From the NCBI GenBank assembly GCA_049841135.1, contig JASGHK010000007.1, forward strand, positions 124,001-188,000: a stretch of DNA of 64,000 nucleotides, given 5' to 3'. The stretch comes from JACRCT01 sp049841135 (lineage in GTDB: Bacteria > Myxococcota > Myxococcia > Myxococcales > UBA5297). Below the pieces are notes generated by a model. It searched no databases and was not told the DNA's origin. It saw only the letters and a list, made by a program, of their open reading frames with translations. The translations under genes were made by a program, and so were the position numbers. Positions 45,541 to 55,232 of the stretch are shown in pieces; positions within the stretch are counted from its first letter, which is position 1, and each line of letters begins with the position of its first letter.

Positions 45541-48500
45541 ATGACTTCCCGCTCCGCCGTCCAACTCGCTGGCCTGCTGGCTCTCCTTCCCGTCACGGCC
45601 TACGCCGGCGGCTCCGAAGAGCCCGCGCCGGCGTCGCGCGCGGGCCTGAGCGCCGTGGCGTGGTCGCCGGAGGGCTCGCGCATCGCGATGAGCGAGGACG
45701 GCTTGGGGCTGCACGTCTTCGATCGCGCGACCGGCGAGATGGTCTCGCTCAGCGAGGACCGCGGCGCGGGCTACCGGGTGCGCTGGTCACCGGACGGCTC
45801 GAAGATCGCCTTCAAGCTCTTTGCACCGGTCGACGGCGCGGAGTACCCGCTACAGGTGCCCGTCCTCTACGACTTCACGACCGGCAGCTACCGCCGGCTG
45901 TCGGCGCCGGTCGAGCGCGCCGGGGTCCCCGCGTTCGCCGGCGACGGGAGCGTCGCGTTCACCGTCGGCGAGGCCGCGGTCGTGCTCGACGCCAACCTGT
46001 CGCCCGTCCGCCGTCTGCCGCTGGGCGAGTACATCAACCTGGTCTCGCTCTCGCCGGACGGGAGCTCCCCTGGCCTGGGCCGGCGATCGCGGGCTGTGGA
46101 TTGCCGAGGTGGCGACGGGGAAGAAGGTGCGCGTCTCAGACCGCGGCTCGCTCTACGACCCGCAGTGGAACGGCGACGGGACGCGCCTGCTCCTCAGCGA
46201 AGCGTCGGGCGAGCTCCACGTGTTCGATCTCGCCGCCGGCCGTGCGCACGCGCTGCCTCGAGCGGCGAGCGCGCGCTGGATGCCCGACGGAGAGACCGTG
46301 CTCTTCGAATCGAGCCCCGTCCCCGACGGTGACGGCACCCAGGCCGAGGCCGACGTCTTCACGGTGCGCTTCGACGGCACGGGCGCGAAGGCGCTCAGCG
46401 CGAGGCCGGGCGTGCGGGAGACCGACCCCGTCGTCTCGCCCGATGGCGCTCTGATGGCGTGGCGCGCGGGGCAGGGCGATTCGGGGACGCTCCTGTTCGC
46501 GCCGCTCTCGCCGGCGAAGGTGCTCGGCGCGGCCAAGGCGCTGGAGGTGAGCGCCTGGCGCACGCTCGACGACTCCGGGGCCAAGGCGGGCGCGCAGGCG
46601 CCGAAGTCCACGCGGGCGCTGTCGACGGTGGAGGTCAGCGGGGTGCCCTACATCCACCAAGTCTACGACACGCCCGACAACTTCAACGGCCACTGGGCCT
46701 GCGGTCCGACCTCCGCGATGATGACCGTCGCCTTCCGCGGCATCCTGGCCAACTGGGACACGACCTGCTCGTCGCCCTCGAGCCACACCAGCCACTGGGG
46801 CAACTACATCTCGAAGGTCTACACGAAGGGCCGCAAGTTCGACATCGCGGCCGACACCGCCACTGGCGTCGGCTACGGAGCGTACGGCTACATCCGCCAG
46901 CCGACGGGCTACGACACCAAGGGCCACATGGCCGAGTTCCTGCGCTACCACGACCTCGACTCGAGCGTGGACTGGTCGCCGACGTGGGGTGAGCTGCAGG
47001 CCGAGGTCGACAAGAAGCAGCCGTTCGTCATCCTCACCAGCATCACCTCGTCGGGGCACTACAAGGTCATCATCGGCTACGCCACCGCGCAGCACACGAT
47101 GGTCCTCAACGACCCGTACGGCGACAAGAACCGCGGGTACATGAACTACTACGGCAAGCGCGTCTTCTACGACTGGCCGGGCTACTCCAACGGCTTCGCC
47201 AACGTGAAGGCCGTCGCCTGCTTCGTCTACAGCCGCGCCACGAGCACGCCCACGCCCACGACCGGCACGCTCAAGGGCACTGTCTACAAGGCGCCCACGA
47301 CCACCGCCTACATCTCCGGCGCCACGGTCACCGCCGGCGGCAAGAGCGCCACCACCAACGCCAGCGGCGCGTTCAGCCTCACGCTCCCCGCCGGGACCTA
47401 CGACCTGGTGGTCAAGGCCACGGGCTACCAGGACGGGAAGGTCAGCAAGTCGGTGACGGCGGGCGGCACGACCACCGCGGCGGTCGGGCTCTACCCCGCG
47501 GTCGCCACCGGCGACTTCAAGGGCGTCGTCTATGAGGTCAACCCGGCCGACCCGGCGGACAAGACCAAGCGGCTGACGGGCGCCGAGGTGTCGCTCGATA
47601 ACGGGGCCTTCAAGGCGGTGCGCGCCAGCGACGCCTACTTCGTCTTCAACACCGCGCCCGGACCGCACACGGTCAAGGCGCGCCTGGCCGGCTACGTCGA
47701 CAACACCTCCAGCGCCACGGTCGTCGCCAACGCGGAGATCTGGGCCTCGGTCGGGTTGTCCAAGACCGCGACCGCCGCCGCGCCCAAGCTGCACCTTTCC
47801 TCGCCCGAGGAGGGTGAGTTCCTGGACGACACCACCTTCGACGTGACCGGCACGGTGGAGAACGCCGGCGGCGTCAGCGAGGTCCAGGTCACCGCGGCCG
47901 GCACCATCTTCAAGGGACCGCTAACCGGCGGCGGCTTCGCGGTGAAGGTCACCGTCCCGGTCGGCAAGACGATGCTGCAGGTCAAGGCCGCGAACTCCGC
48001 GGGCAGCGACACCCAGACGCGCACCGTGAACTTCAAGACCGGCCTGTGCGGCATCGTCTCCGACGAGGCGGGGCCGCTCGCCGGTGCCTCCGCAGCGCTC
48101 TTGCCGGTCGACGACGCCTGCGGCCTGCCGCTCGCCACCGCCACCACCGGACCCGACGGCCGCTACTGCCTGGACGCCGCCGAAGGCAGCTACGTCCTCA
48201 AGGTCGTCGCGGGCGGCCACCTCACCGCGCTGGAGAGCATCGAGGTCGGCACCAGCGCGCGCGAGACCGTGGAGACGGCGATGCTCACTGGCAGCGACCC
48301 GGCGCCGTCCCTCGAGCTGGTCAGCCCGGCGGTGGGCGAGGACGGCAAGGCGCACGTCGCCGAACCGACCGTCACGCTGAGCTACCGCACCGCAGGCATC
48401 ACGCCGGTGACGACCCGGGTCAACGGCCAGGAGGTCACCCCGACCGAGGGCGACCAGGAGGGCGACACGGTCCAGGTCATCGGCGGCTTGCCGCTGCAGC

Positions 48501-48791
48501 CGGGCGAGAACGTCTTCGAGGTCCAGGTAAGCGGACAGTGCGGGGCCAGCGCCTCGGCGACGATCACGGTCGTGCGCGAGGACGAGCCGGCGGGCGGGAC
48601 GGATGCCGGGCAACCCGTCTCCGGCGCCGATGCTGGCTCGAGCTTCCGGCTCGGACGCAGGCACGGTCCCGGGAGGCGAGGTGCGCGGCGGCGGCTGTGG
48701 TTGCGCGAGCGGGGCCGGGATGGTGGCGCCGTTGGCCGCGGCCCTGCTGGTGCTCGTCGCGCTGGGACGCAGGCGAGCGGTTGGCTCATAG
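45541..48791 (+). CDS. Secreted MYXO-CTERM protein: propeller, C39-like peptidase, Ig-like repeats; two frameshifts in this sequence
   Basis: The ~1083-aa product begins with a signal peptide ending PVTAYA. Residues ~30-330 are PD40/WD40-like beta-propeller repeats (VAWSPEGSRIAMSEDG, VRWSPDGSKIAFK). About 360-560 is a papain-like C39-type domain: GVPYIHQVYD, catalytic Cys in WACGPTSAM, His in SGHYKVIIGY and Asn/Asp in LNDPYG. Two carboxypeptidase-regulatory-like repeats and Ig-like repeats follow. The end is a MYXO-CTERM tail (GGGCGC, hydrophobic helix, GRRR) for sorting to the outer surface. Shifts lie at GGGAGCTC 46060-46067 and GAGCTTC 48640-48646. The latter as GAGCTC joins DAGSSSGSDAGTV. 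Likely an outer-surface protease or binding protein. Confidence 0.83.
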
Positions 48792-48887
48792 GCAACCCGC
48801 TCCTGATCGTCCGGTAGGGGCGATTCTGCGCGGCGGCTCCGCCAGCCGTCCGCCCGCAGAACGTCCGTGGCGAAGGCTGCGCCGGTC

Positions 48888-48893
48888 TACAAT
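48888..48893 (+). promoter_or_regulatory. Candidate -10 box TACAAT
   Basis: GGTCTACAATCCC lies 33 nt before ATG 48927 of the kinase gene. It matches the hexamers before 5757 and 35674. Confidence 0.4.
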
Positions 48894-48926
48894 CCCGCCG
48901 TCCTTTCCCTGAAGTCTTCGGCGCTC

Positions 48927-51819
48927 ATGCCCATGTCCTGCCCGGACCCCAACCTGCTCAGCGACTTCGCGCAGGGCGTGCTCGACGAGCCCCGGCTCCT
49001 GGAGATTGAAGAGCACCTGGACGGCTGCGCCGAGTGTCGGCACCGCCTGGCGATGGCCGCGCTCGCTGCCGAGGACCGGGATCAGGCGCAGCCGGAGCCC
49101 ACGGGCCTGCAGCGCGGCGCGCGCCTGGGGCGCTACATCCTGCTCGACAAGCTGGGCCGGGGCGGCATGGGCCTCGTCCTGCGCGCGTACGACCCGGAGC
49201 TCGACCGCCGCGTGGCCATCAAGGTCCTGGACGGCAAGGACGCCACCGAGGAGGAGCTCGCCGCGCTGCTGGCCGAGGCGCGCGCCGCGGCGAAGCTCGA
49301 GCACCCCAATGTGGTGGTGATCTACGACGTCGGCCGCCAGGGCAGCTGCGCGTTCGTGGCCATGGAGCACGTCGAGGGCGGCTCGTTCGGCCACTGGCTC
49401 AAGGCGGAGCGGCGCACGCCCCGGCAGATCCTCTCGGTGCTGCGCGACGCCGGCGAGGGGCTGGCCGCGGCGCACCGCGCGGGGATGGTCCACCGCGACT
49501 TCAAGCCGCACAACGTGCTCATGGGCCTGGACGGGCGGCCGCGCGTCGCCGACTTCGGCCTGGCGCGCTTCAGCAGCACCCGCGTGGCGCCGGGCGCGGG
49601 CGAGCCAGGCGCGGAGAGTCCCGGCCCGGCCGATTCCCTGACCTCGACGCGCGCCTGCGGCACGCCCGGCTACATGCCGCCCGAGCAGTACGAAGGGCAG
49701 GTCGACGCCCGGGCCGACCTCTTCGCGTTCTGCGTCTCGGCCTGGGAGGCGCTCAGTGGGGTGCGGCCCTTCCCTGCGGCGCCCGGCGGCGTGGAGGCCA
49801 TCCGGCAGGGCAGGCTCGCCGGCTCGCTGCCGCGCGGCGTGCCCATCCGCGCGCGTCGGGCTCTGCTCAAGGGGCTCGCTGCCAGGCCGGACCAGCGCTT
49901 CGCCTCGATGGAGGAGCCTCCTGGCCGAGCTGGCCCCGCTGCGGGCCCAGAGGTGGGCCTGGCCCTTGGCGATGGCGGCGGTGGTGGCGGCGGCCACGGG
50001 TCTCGCCTCGCTGCTGAACGCCGACCCCTGCGCCAACCCGCCGTCGCGCCTGGCCTGGGACGACGCGGCGCGCTCCGACGCCCATGCCGCCTTCCTCGCC
50101 AGCGGCCGCAGCTACGCCGAACCGGCCTTCGCCGACTTCGACCGCGTGCTCTCGCTCTGGAGCGCCCGCAGCGCCCAGGCCTTCCGCGACGCCTGCCTCG
50201 AGGGCCAGACGCGGCCGTCCAAGTCGCCCTCGCCCGCGCGCGGGTCGTGCCTGAGGCGCACGGTGCTCGACGCCGGCGCGCTCGCCGCGCTGGCTCGCCG
50301 CGCCGACGCCACGTTCGTCGACCACGCCGCGCAGGCCGTCCGCTCGCTCGTGCCGCCCGAGTCCTGCGCCGACCCGCTGCAGGCTGGCGCCCCGCCGCCG
50401 CGGCTTTCGGACGAGGCGGCCCGGGGCGTCGCCGAGCGAATCCTCGAAGGGCTCTCGCAGACCCGCGCCCTGCTCGAGACCGGCGCCTGGAGCAAGGGGC
50501 GGGCGCTGGCGACCGAGCTGGCGGTGGCCGCCGAGGCGACGGGCATCCGGCCCCTCTTGGCCGAGGCGCTCCTCTTGCGCGGCAGCGCCGAGCACCTCAC
50601 CGGTGCGCTCGAGGCGGCCGAGGCGTCGCTGGAGAAGGCGGCCGCCGAGGCCGACGCCGCCGGGGTCGACCGCGTCCGCGTCCAGGCGCTGGTCCTTCAC
50701 GGGCGGGTAGTCGGGGAGGCGCTGCGCCATCCCGCCGAGGGCGAGGACTCGCTCACGGCGGCCGGCGGTGCGCTCGCGCGCATCGGCTCGCCGCCGGAGA
50801 TGGCCGCCGAGCTCGACTTCGCACGCTCCCAGGTGGCCTTCATCCGCGGCGACTACGAGGCCGCGTCCCGGTCGCTGCGCGAGGCCGAGGCGCGGTGGGA
50901 GAGGCTGGGCGTGCAGGGAACCGTAGGTCGGGCCCGGGCGCTGGCGGCCCTCTCGGCGGTGGAGGTCTCGCGGGGCAACCTGGAGCTGGGCGAGGCGGTG
51001 GCGCGCCAGGCGCTGAAGGTGGGCGGCGACGCCTTCCCCCAGGGGCACCCTGCGCGCAGCGAGGTGCTCAGCGCGCTGGCCGGGGTGCGGTTCAAGCAGG
51101 GCGACGCGGCGGAGGCCGCCAGGCTATTGGATGGGCTGGGGGGGGACCTCGAGGCCACGCTCGGCAAGGACCACCCGGACGCGCTCTGGTCGAGGGTGCT
51201 GCAGGGGATGGCGGAGCTGGGGATGGACCGGCCCGATCGCGCCGCGGTGACGCTGGGGCGGGCGCTGGGCAACGCACCGGAGGGTTACCCGCGCCGCTAT
51301 GCGATCCTCCGGCAGCTCGGCACGGCAGAGGTCAGCCTGGGCGATGCCTCGGCCGGGGCCGCGCACCTCGAGGAGGCTTACCGGCTGCAGGCCGGCGCTG
51401 GGGTCAACCCCGTGGACGAGGCGGTGGGGCGCGCCCACCTGGCCCGCGCGCTGCTCGCCGTGGGGCGCGCAAAGGAGGCGCTCGTACACGCCGACGCTGC
51501 GGTGGGCGCGCTCGCCGGGAAGGCCCCCGAGGACTCGGAGCGCATGGGCATGGCGCGGCTCGCGTTGGGCTGCGCTCTGCTCGCCGCGGGTCGGGGCGCG
51601 GAGGCGGCGGCGCACCTGGAGAAGGCGGCCGCCGCCCACGAGAAGGACGGCAGCTTCGCCGCCCGCCGCGCCGAGGCGCGCTGGGCGCTCTCGCGGGCCC
51701 TCGCCGACCGGGTGCGGGCGGCGGCGGTGGCGCGGAAGGCGCTGGAGGAGGTCGACCGGTTCGCCTACCCGGTGCCCTGGCGGGACGAGCTGGCCGCCGC
51801 GGTGGCCAAAGACCGATAG
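48927..51819 (+). CDS. Ser/Thr protein kinase with zinc-finger N-terminus and TPR-like C-terminus, one frameshift in this sequence
   Basis: The ~964-aa protein starts with an anti-sigma-type zinc finger (H30, C34, C37 in EEHLDGCAECRHRL). A complete Hanks kinase follows: GRGGMG (78-83), catalytic Lys99 (AIKV), HRDFKPHN (Asp191), DFGLA and GTPGYMPPEQ. A membrane helix (WPLAMAAVVAAATGLASLL) precedes ~580 residues of TPR-like repeats facing the periplasm (TRALLETGAWSKGRALATEL). The frame changes at GAGCCTC 49914-49920; GAGCTC gives SMEELLAELAPLR. It is transcribed toward, and 75 nt before, a sigma factor gene, so a regulatory link is likely. A hairpin follows the stop. Confidence 0.87.
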
Positions 51820-51828
51820 CTCAGCTCA

Positions 51829-51850
51829 CCTCGAGTGAATGCACTCGAGG
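51829..51850 (+). terminator. Hairpin between kinase and sigma factor genes
   Basis: A 9-bp perfect stem (51829-51837 with 51842-51850) and tetraloop AATG start 10 nt after the kinase stop. No T-tract follows, so it may be a partial terminator or an RNA processing site. Confidence 0.45.
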
Positions 51851-51894
51851 CGCCCGTTGACGGAACCGGGTCGTTCCCTGTCTGCTACGAGGGC

Positions 51895-52710
51895 ATGGCG
51901 CGCGCGCCCACCGCCCCCGATCTCGACCTCTCAGCCATCGCCCACCGCGTGCGCGACGCCTGGCCGAGGGTCCCGATGGGCGAGACCTGGCTCGCGCAGG
52001 TCCTGGGAAGGCTCGACCCCTCGCTGCTCGCCGGGTCCGGCGACGTCGAAGGCTTCGTGCTCGCGCAGGCCTGCCTCGGCGGTGAGCGGACGGCGCTGGC
52101 GGCCTTCGAGCGTGCGGTGCTGCCCGAGGCGGCGGTGGCGCTGGGCCGGCTGGGCGCCACCCGCGACGAGGTGAGCGAGGTCGAGCAGCGCCTGCGCATC
52201 GAGCTGTTCGCCCCGGGCGAGGGCCGGCGCTCGCGGCTGGTCCACTTCTCGGGTCGCGGCAGCTTGAAGGGCTGGTTGCGGGCGGTCGCCGCCCAGGAGT
52301 ACGGGCACCTCAAGCGCCGCGAGCACCCTCGCGCCCCGCTCGACGAGCTGGCGGACGCCGTGCTGGCCGACGGGACCGCGCCCGACCTGAAGCGCGCCCG
52401 CGCCGAGTGCCGTGCCGCCTTCCGCGCCGCGCTCGAGGAGGCGGTGGCCGCGCTGCCGGTGCGCGAGCGCACGGCCCTGCGCCTCAACGCCCTGGAGGGG
52501 ATGAGCATCGACCAGCTGGCGCGCATCTACCGCACCCATCGGTCCACGGCGGCGCGCTGGGTCGCCCGCGCCCGGGAGGCCATCGAGGCGCACGTGCGGG
52601 AGAGCCTGGCCGCGCGGCTGAGGCTGCAGGACCTCGAGGTCGACAGCCTGGTGCGCCTGGTGCGCGACGAGCTGCCCGAGAGCCTGGGGCGGATGCTGAA
52701 GAAGGAGTAG
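51895..52710 (+). CDS. RNA polymerase sigma factor, Myxococcales-type
   Basis: The 271-aa protein resembles the Myxococcales sigma-70-like family (TIGR03001-like, from memory). A divergent region 2 lies around FSGRGSLKGWLRAVAAQEYGHLKRR (~115-140). Region 4 has the helix-turn-helix LRLNALEGMSIDQLARIYRTHRSTAARWVARAR (~195-230). A C-terminal helical extension (SLVRLVRDELPESLGRML) follows. ATG 51895 is taken as start; an in-frame GTG at 51835 would overlap the hairpin. It follows the kinase with a zinc-finger N-terminus, which may act as its anti-sigma or as the kinase controlling it. The set of target genes is unknown. Confidence 0.82.
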   Translation: MARAPTAPDLDLSAIAHRVRDAWPRVPMGETWLAQVLGRLDPSLLAGSGDVEGFVLAQACLGGERTALAAFERAVLPEAAVALGRLGATRDEVSEVEQRLRIELFAPGEGRRSRLVHFSGRGSLKGWLRAVAAQEYGHLKRREHPRAPLDELADAVLADGTAPDLKRARAECRAAFRAALEEAVAALPVRERTALRLNALEGMSIDQLARIYRTHRSTAARWVARAREAIEAHVRESLAARLRLQDLEVDSLVRLVRDELPESLGRMLKKE

Positions 52711-52883
52711 GCGCGATCCGTCCTCCGGGAGGTGGACGAGGTCTTCGACGGAAAGGCGGCGACCTCCGCGCTGCGGCCGTGGTCTTCCCACGGCATGTGA
52801 AAGAGCGCGACCAACTCTCGCTTGTCTGAAGTCCCCTGAACTGGTGATAATCGCCCATCCTTTCGGTACGCAGGGCCCCGCCG

Positions 52884-53810
52884 ATGCCCATGTTTCGCAG
52901 AGACAGCCCTGCCGCCGCGCTCCCGAGAAGGCTGAGGAGTCGTCAAGGACTTGCGGCAGTCCAGGCGCTGCTCGTGGCGGGGTTCCTCTCGGCTTCACCC
53001 AAGGTGTGGGCGGCCGACGTGGCGGTGGTCCGCAGCTCGGACATCGCGCCCTACAAAGCGGTCGAGCAAGCGTTCACGAGCGAGATTCCGGCGACCAAGC
53101 AGCTCTCGATGGCCGTCGCCGGCGTCGACGTCAAGGCGGGGATCGCCGGGGCCAACCTCGTCCTGGCCATCGGCCCCGACGCCGCCAAGGCGGTCCTCGC
53201 CGCCGCCCCTGGGGTGCCGGTCCTGGTGACCCTGGCCGCGGAGAGCGAGCTGGGCGCGGTCAAGCCGGCGGCCACCATCCCCATGCTGGTGCCACCCGCG
53301 CGGCAGGTGAAGCTGATCAAGGCCTTCCTCCCCGCCGTCACCCGCATCGGCTTCATCTTCGACCCCGCCCGCACCAAGACGCTGGCGGCCGAGTGCGAGG
53401 CCGCCGCCAAGGCCGCCGGGCTGACCTTCACCAAGGTGGAGGTCACCAGCCGCAGCCAGGTCATCGACGCCGCGCGCTCGCTGGTCACGAAGATCGACGC
53501 GCTCTGGCTGGTGCCCGATTCCACCGTGGTCGGCGTCGACACCTTCAAGGTGCTGGTCCCCACCACCATGGCCTCGGGCGTCAGCCTCATCGGCTTCACC
53601 GAGGGGATGGCCAAGACGGGCGCGGTGCTCGCCATCGAGGCGGGCTACGCCGAGAGCGGCAAGCGCGCCGCCGAGGCCGGCAGGCGAATCCTGGCGGGAC
53701 AGCCGCCGAACCCCGAAGCCCCCGACGGCGTGGTCTACGTCAACGCCAAGAGCGCCGACCTGCTCAAGGCGAAGGTCTCCCGCGACGGTGCCGCCAAGGT
53801 GTTCGAGTAG
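52884..53810 (+). CDS. ABC_sub_bind (PF04392-type) periplasmic binding protein
   Basis: The 308-aa protein has a long N-terminal signal (cleavage after PKVWA) and the two-lobe pattern of the ABC_sub_bind/TrpX-like family: VAVVRSSDIAPYKAVEQAF, LVLAIGPDAAKAVLAA, VPVLVTLAA, RIGFIFDPARTKTL, IDALWLVPDSTVV, GVSLIGFTEGMAKTGAVLAI. Relatives bind aromatic amino acids or unknown ligands. GTGATAATCG near 52845 may carry its -10. It opens a run of binding-protein genes that has no permease or ATPase. A short hairpin (53814-53828) follows the stop. Confidence 0.85.
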   Translation: MPMFRRDSPAAALPRRLRSRQGLAAVQALLVAGFLSASPKVWAADVAVVRSSDIAPYKAVEQAFTSEIPATKQLSMAVAGVDVKAGIAGANLVLAIGPDAAKAVLAAAPGVPVLVTLAAESELGAVKPAATIPMLVPPARQVKLIKAFLPAVTRIGFIFDPARTKTLAAECEAAAKAAGLTFTKVEVTSRSQVIDAARSLVTKIDALWLVPDSTVVGVDTFKVLVPTTMASGVSLIGFTEGMAKTGAVLAIEAGYAESGKRAAEAGRRILAGQPPNPEAPDGVVYVNAKSADLLKAKVSRDGAAKVFE

Positions 53811-53908
53811 GGCCCGGCGCCACGCCGGTCGATCCTCTTCCGCTCCTCGGCGCTCAGGTCCGCTCTGCGGCGTTGTCACCCAGTGAAAAAGGTCGTACGA
53901 ACCTGTCC

Positions 53909-55118
53909 ATGATCTTGCGCCGCTTTGCCGCGATGTTGCTGGGGGCCCTGGCTGCCGCTGGATGCACTTCACCGGTGGTGGAGGGCATCCCCATCGGGCT
54001 CTTGCTGCCGCGGACCGGTCACCTGGCGGACTCGGGAGGCCACGCCGAGGCGGCGGCGCTGCTCGCCGCGGAGCGGGTGAACCTGGCCGGTGGAGTCGGC
54101 GGCAAGCCGGTCACCTTGGTGGTCAAGGACACGCGCTCCGACGCCGCGGCGGGCCGCGAGGCCGCGAGGAAGCTCATCGACGAGTACCAGGTCAAGGGCA
54201 TCGTCGGGCCCGAGGAAGAGGACGTCGCCGAATCGCTGATCGAGCTGGCCCGGCCCAAGAAGCTCGTGCAGATCTCCGGGGGCATCACCTCGGTGCGCTT
54301 CACCACCATCGACGACGGCGGCTACTTCTTCCGGACCTGCCCGACGACGGCGGTGACCGCCACCGGGCTCGCCCAGCGCATGGCCGAGGACGGCATGCGC
54401 ACGTGCACCATGCTCTACGTGCCCGACGAGCTGGGCTCGTTCTTCGCCAACTATGCCTCGGTGGCGTACTGCGGCGCCGGTGGCGCGATGGTCTCGGTCG
54501 GCGTGCCCGGGCCGGTCTCGGTGCAGGAGGGAGAGCGCGAGTACCGCGACACCCTCAAGGGCCTCATCGCCCTCAAGCCCGAGTCGCTGATGCTGGCGAC
54601 CGACCCCATCACCGGGGTGCGGCTCGTCAGCGACTGGAAGCTCTTGGGCGGGACCGGGCGCATCTACCTGGCGCCGACGCTGATGACCGACGTCTTCGTC
54701 CACGGCGTGCCGGCCGGGGCGCTCGAGGGCGCCGTCGGCGTCACCGGGATCTCCGGGGATTTCGACGGCCGGTTCGCCGGCATGTACCGGCGCTCCATCG
54801 GCAACGCCCCGGCGCAGTCGGCCTTCTACTACTACGACGCCATGGCGGTGATGGCGCTGGCCCTCGAGCGCGCGTGGAAGGTGGCCGGGGCCGAGCCCGA
54901 CGGCGACCAGATTCGCGCGGCGCTCCTCGAAGTCGCCTCGCCGCCCGGGACCAAGGTCGGCTGGGACGAGCTGGCCACGGGCCTGGAGAAGATCCGCGCC
55001 GGCGAGGAGATCGACTACGAGGGCGCTTCGGGCTCCATCGACTTCGACGGCTACGGCGACGTGGGCCTGAAGAAGGTCGGCTTCTGGTCGGTGAGAGCCA
55101 GCGAGAATCGTCCAATAG
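53909..55118 (+). CDS. Peripla_BP_6-type substrate-binding lipoprotein, copy 1; 3' frameshift in this sequence
   Basis: The ~402-aa product has a lipoprotein signal (lipobox AAGC) and the leucine/amide-binding-protein fold: IPIGLLLPRTGHLADSGGH, NLAGGVGGKPVTLVVKDTRSD, VKGIVGPEEEDVAESL, DDGGYFFRTCPTT, ALEGAVGVTGISGDFDG. The paralogue at 57568 ends VSASTIVR. Here the frame runs on for 65 nt past that point unless one A of GAATC (55104-55108) is dropped, giving RASEIVQ and TAG at 55116-55118. A terminator lies just beyond, which supports the shorter end. As a lipoprotein without a permease it may be a sensor or a receptor-associated binder. Confidence 0.85.
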
Positions 55119-55132
55119 CGTCGCCGTGCTAC

Positions 55133-55157
55133 GCGCCCCATCCGGGGCGCTTGGATT
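55133..55157 (+). terminator. Terminator after the first Peripla_BP_6 gene
   Basis: GCGCCCC (55133-55139), loop ATCC and GGGGCGC (55144-55150) are followed by TTGGATTT. It lies 14 nt after the corrected stop at 55118. Confidence 0.6.
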
Positions 55158-55232
55158 TCGCCCGTGCTGGAATTTTGTCCTAGAGTGAGTCGGTCAAACG
55201 CTGAAACCGCGAGTCCGCCTGGTTGGGGGGAC

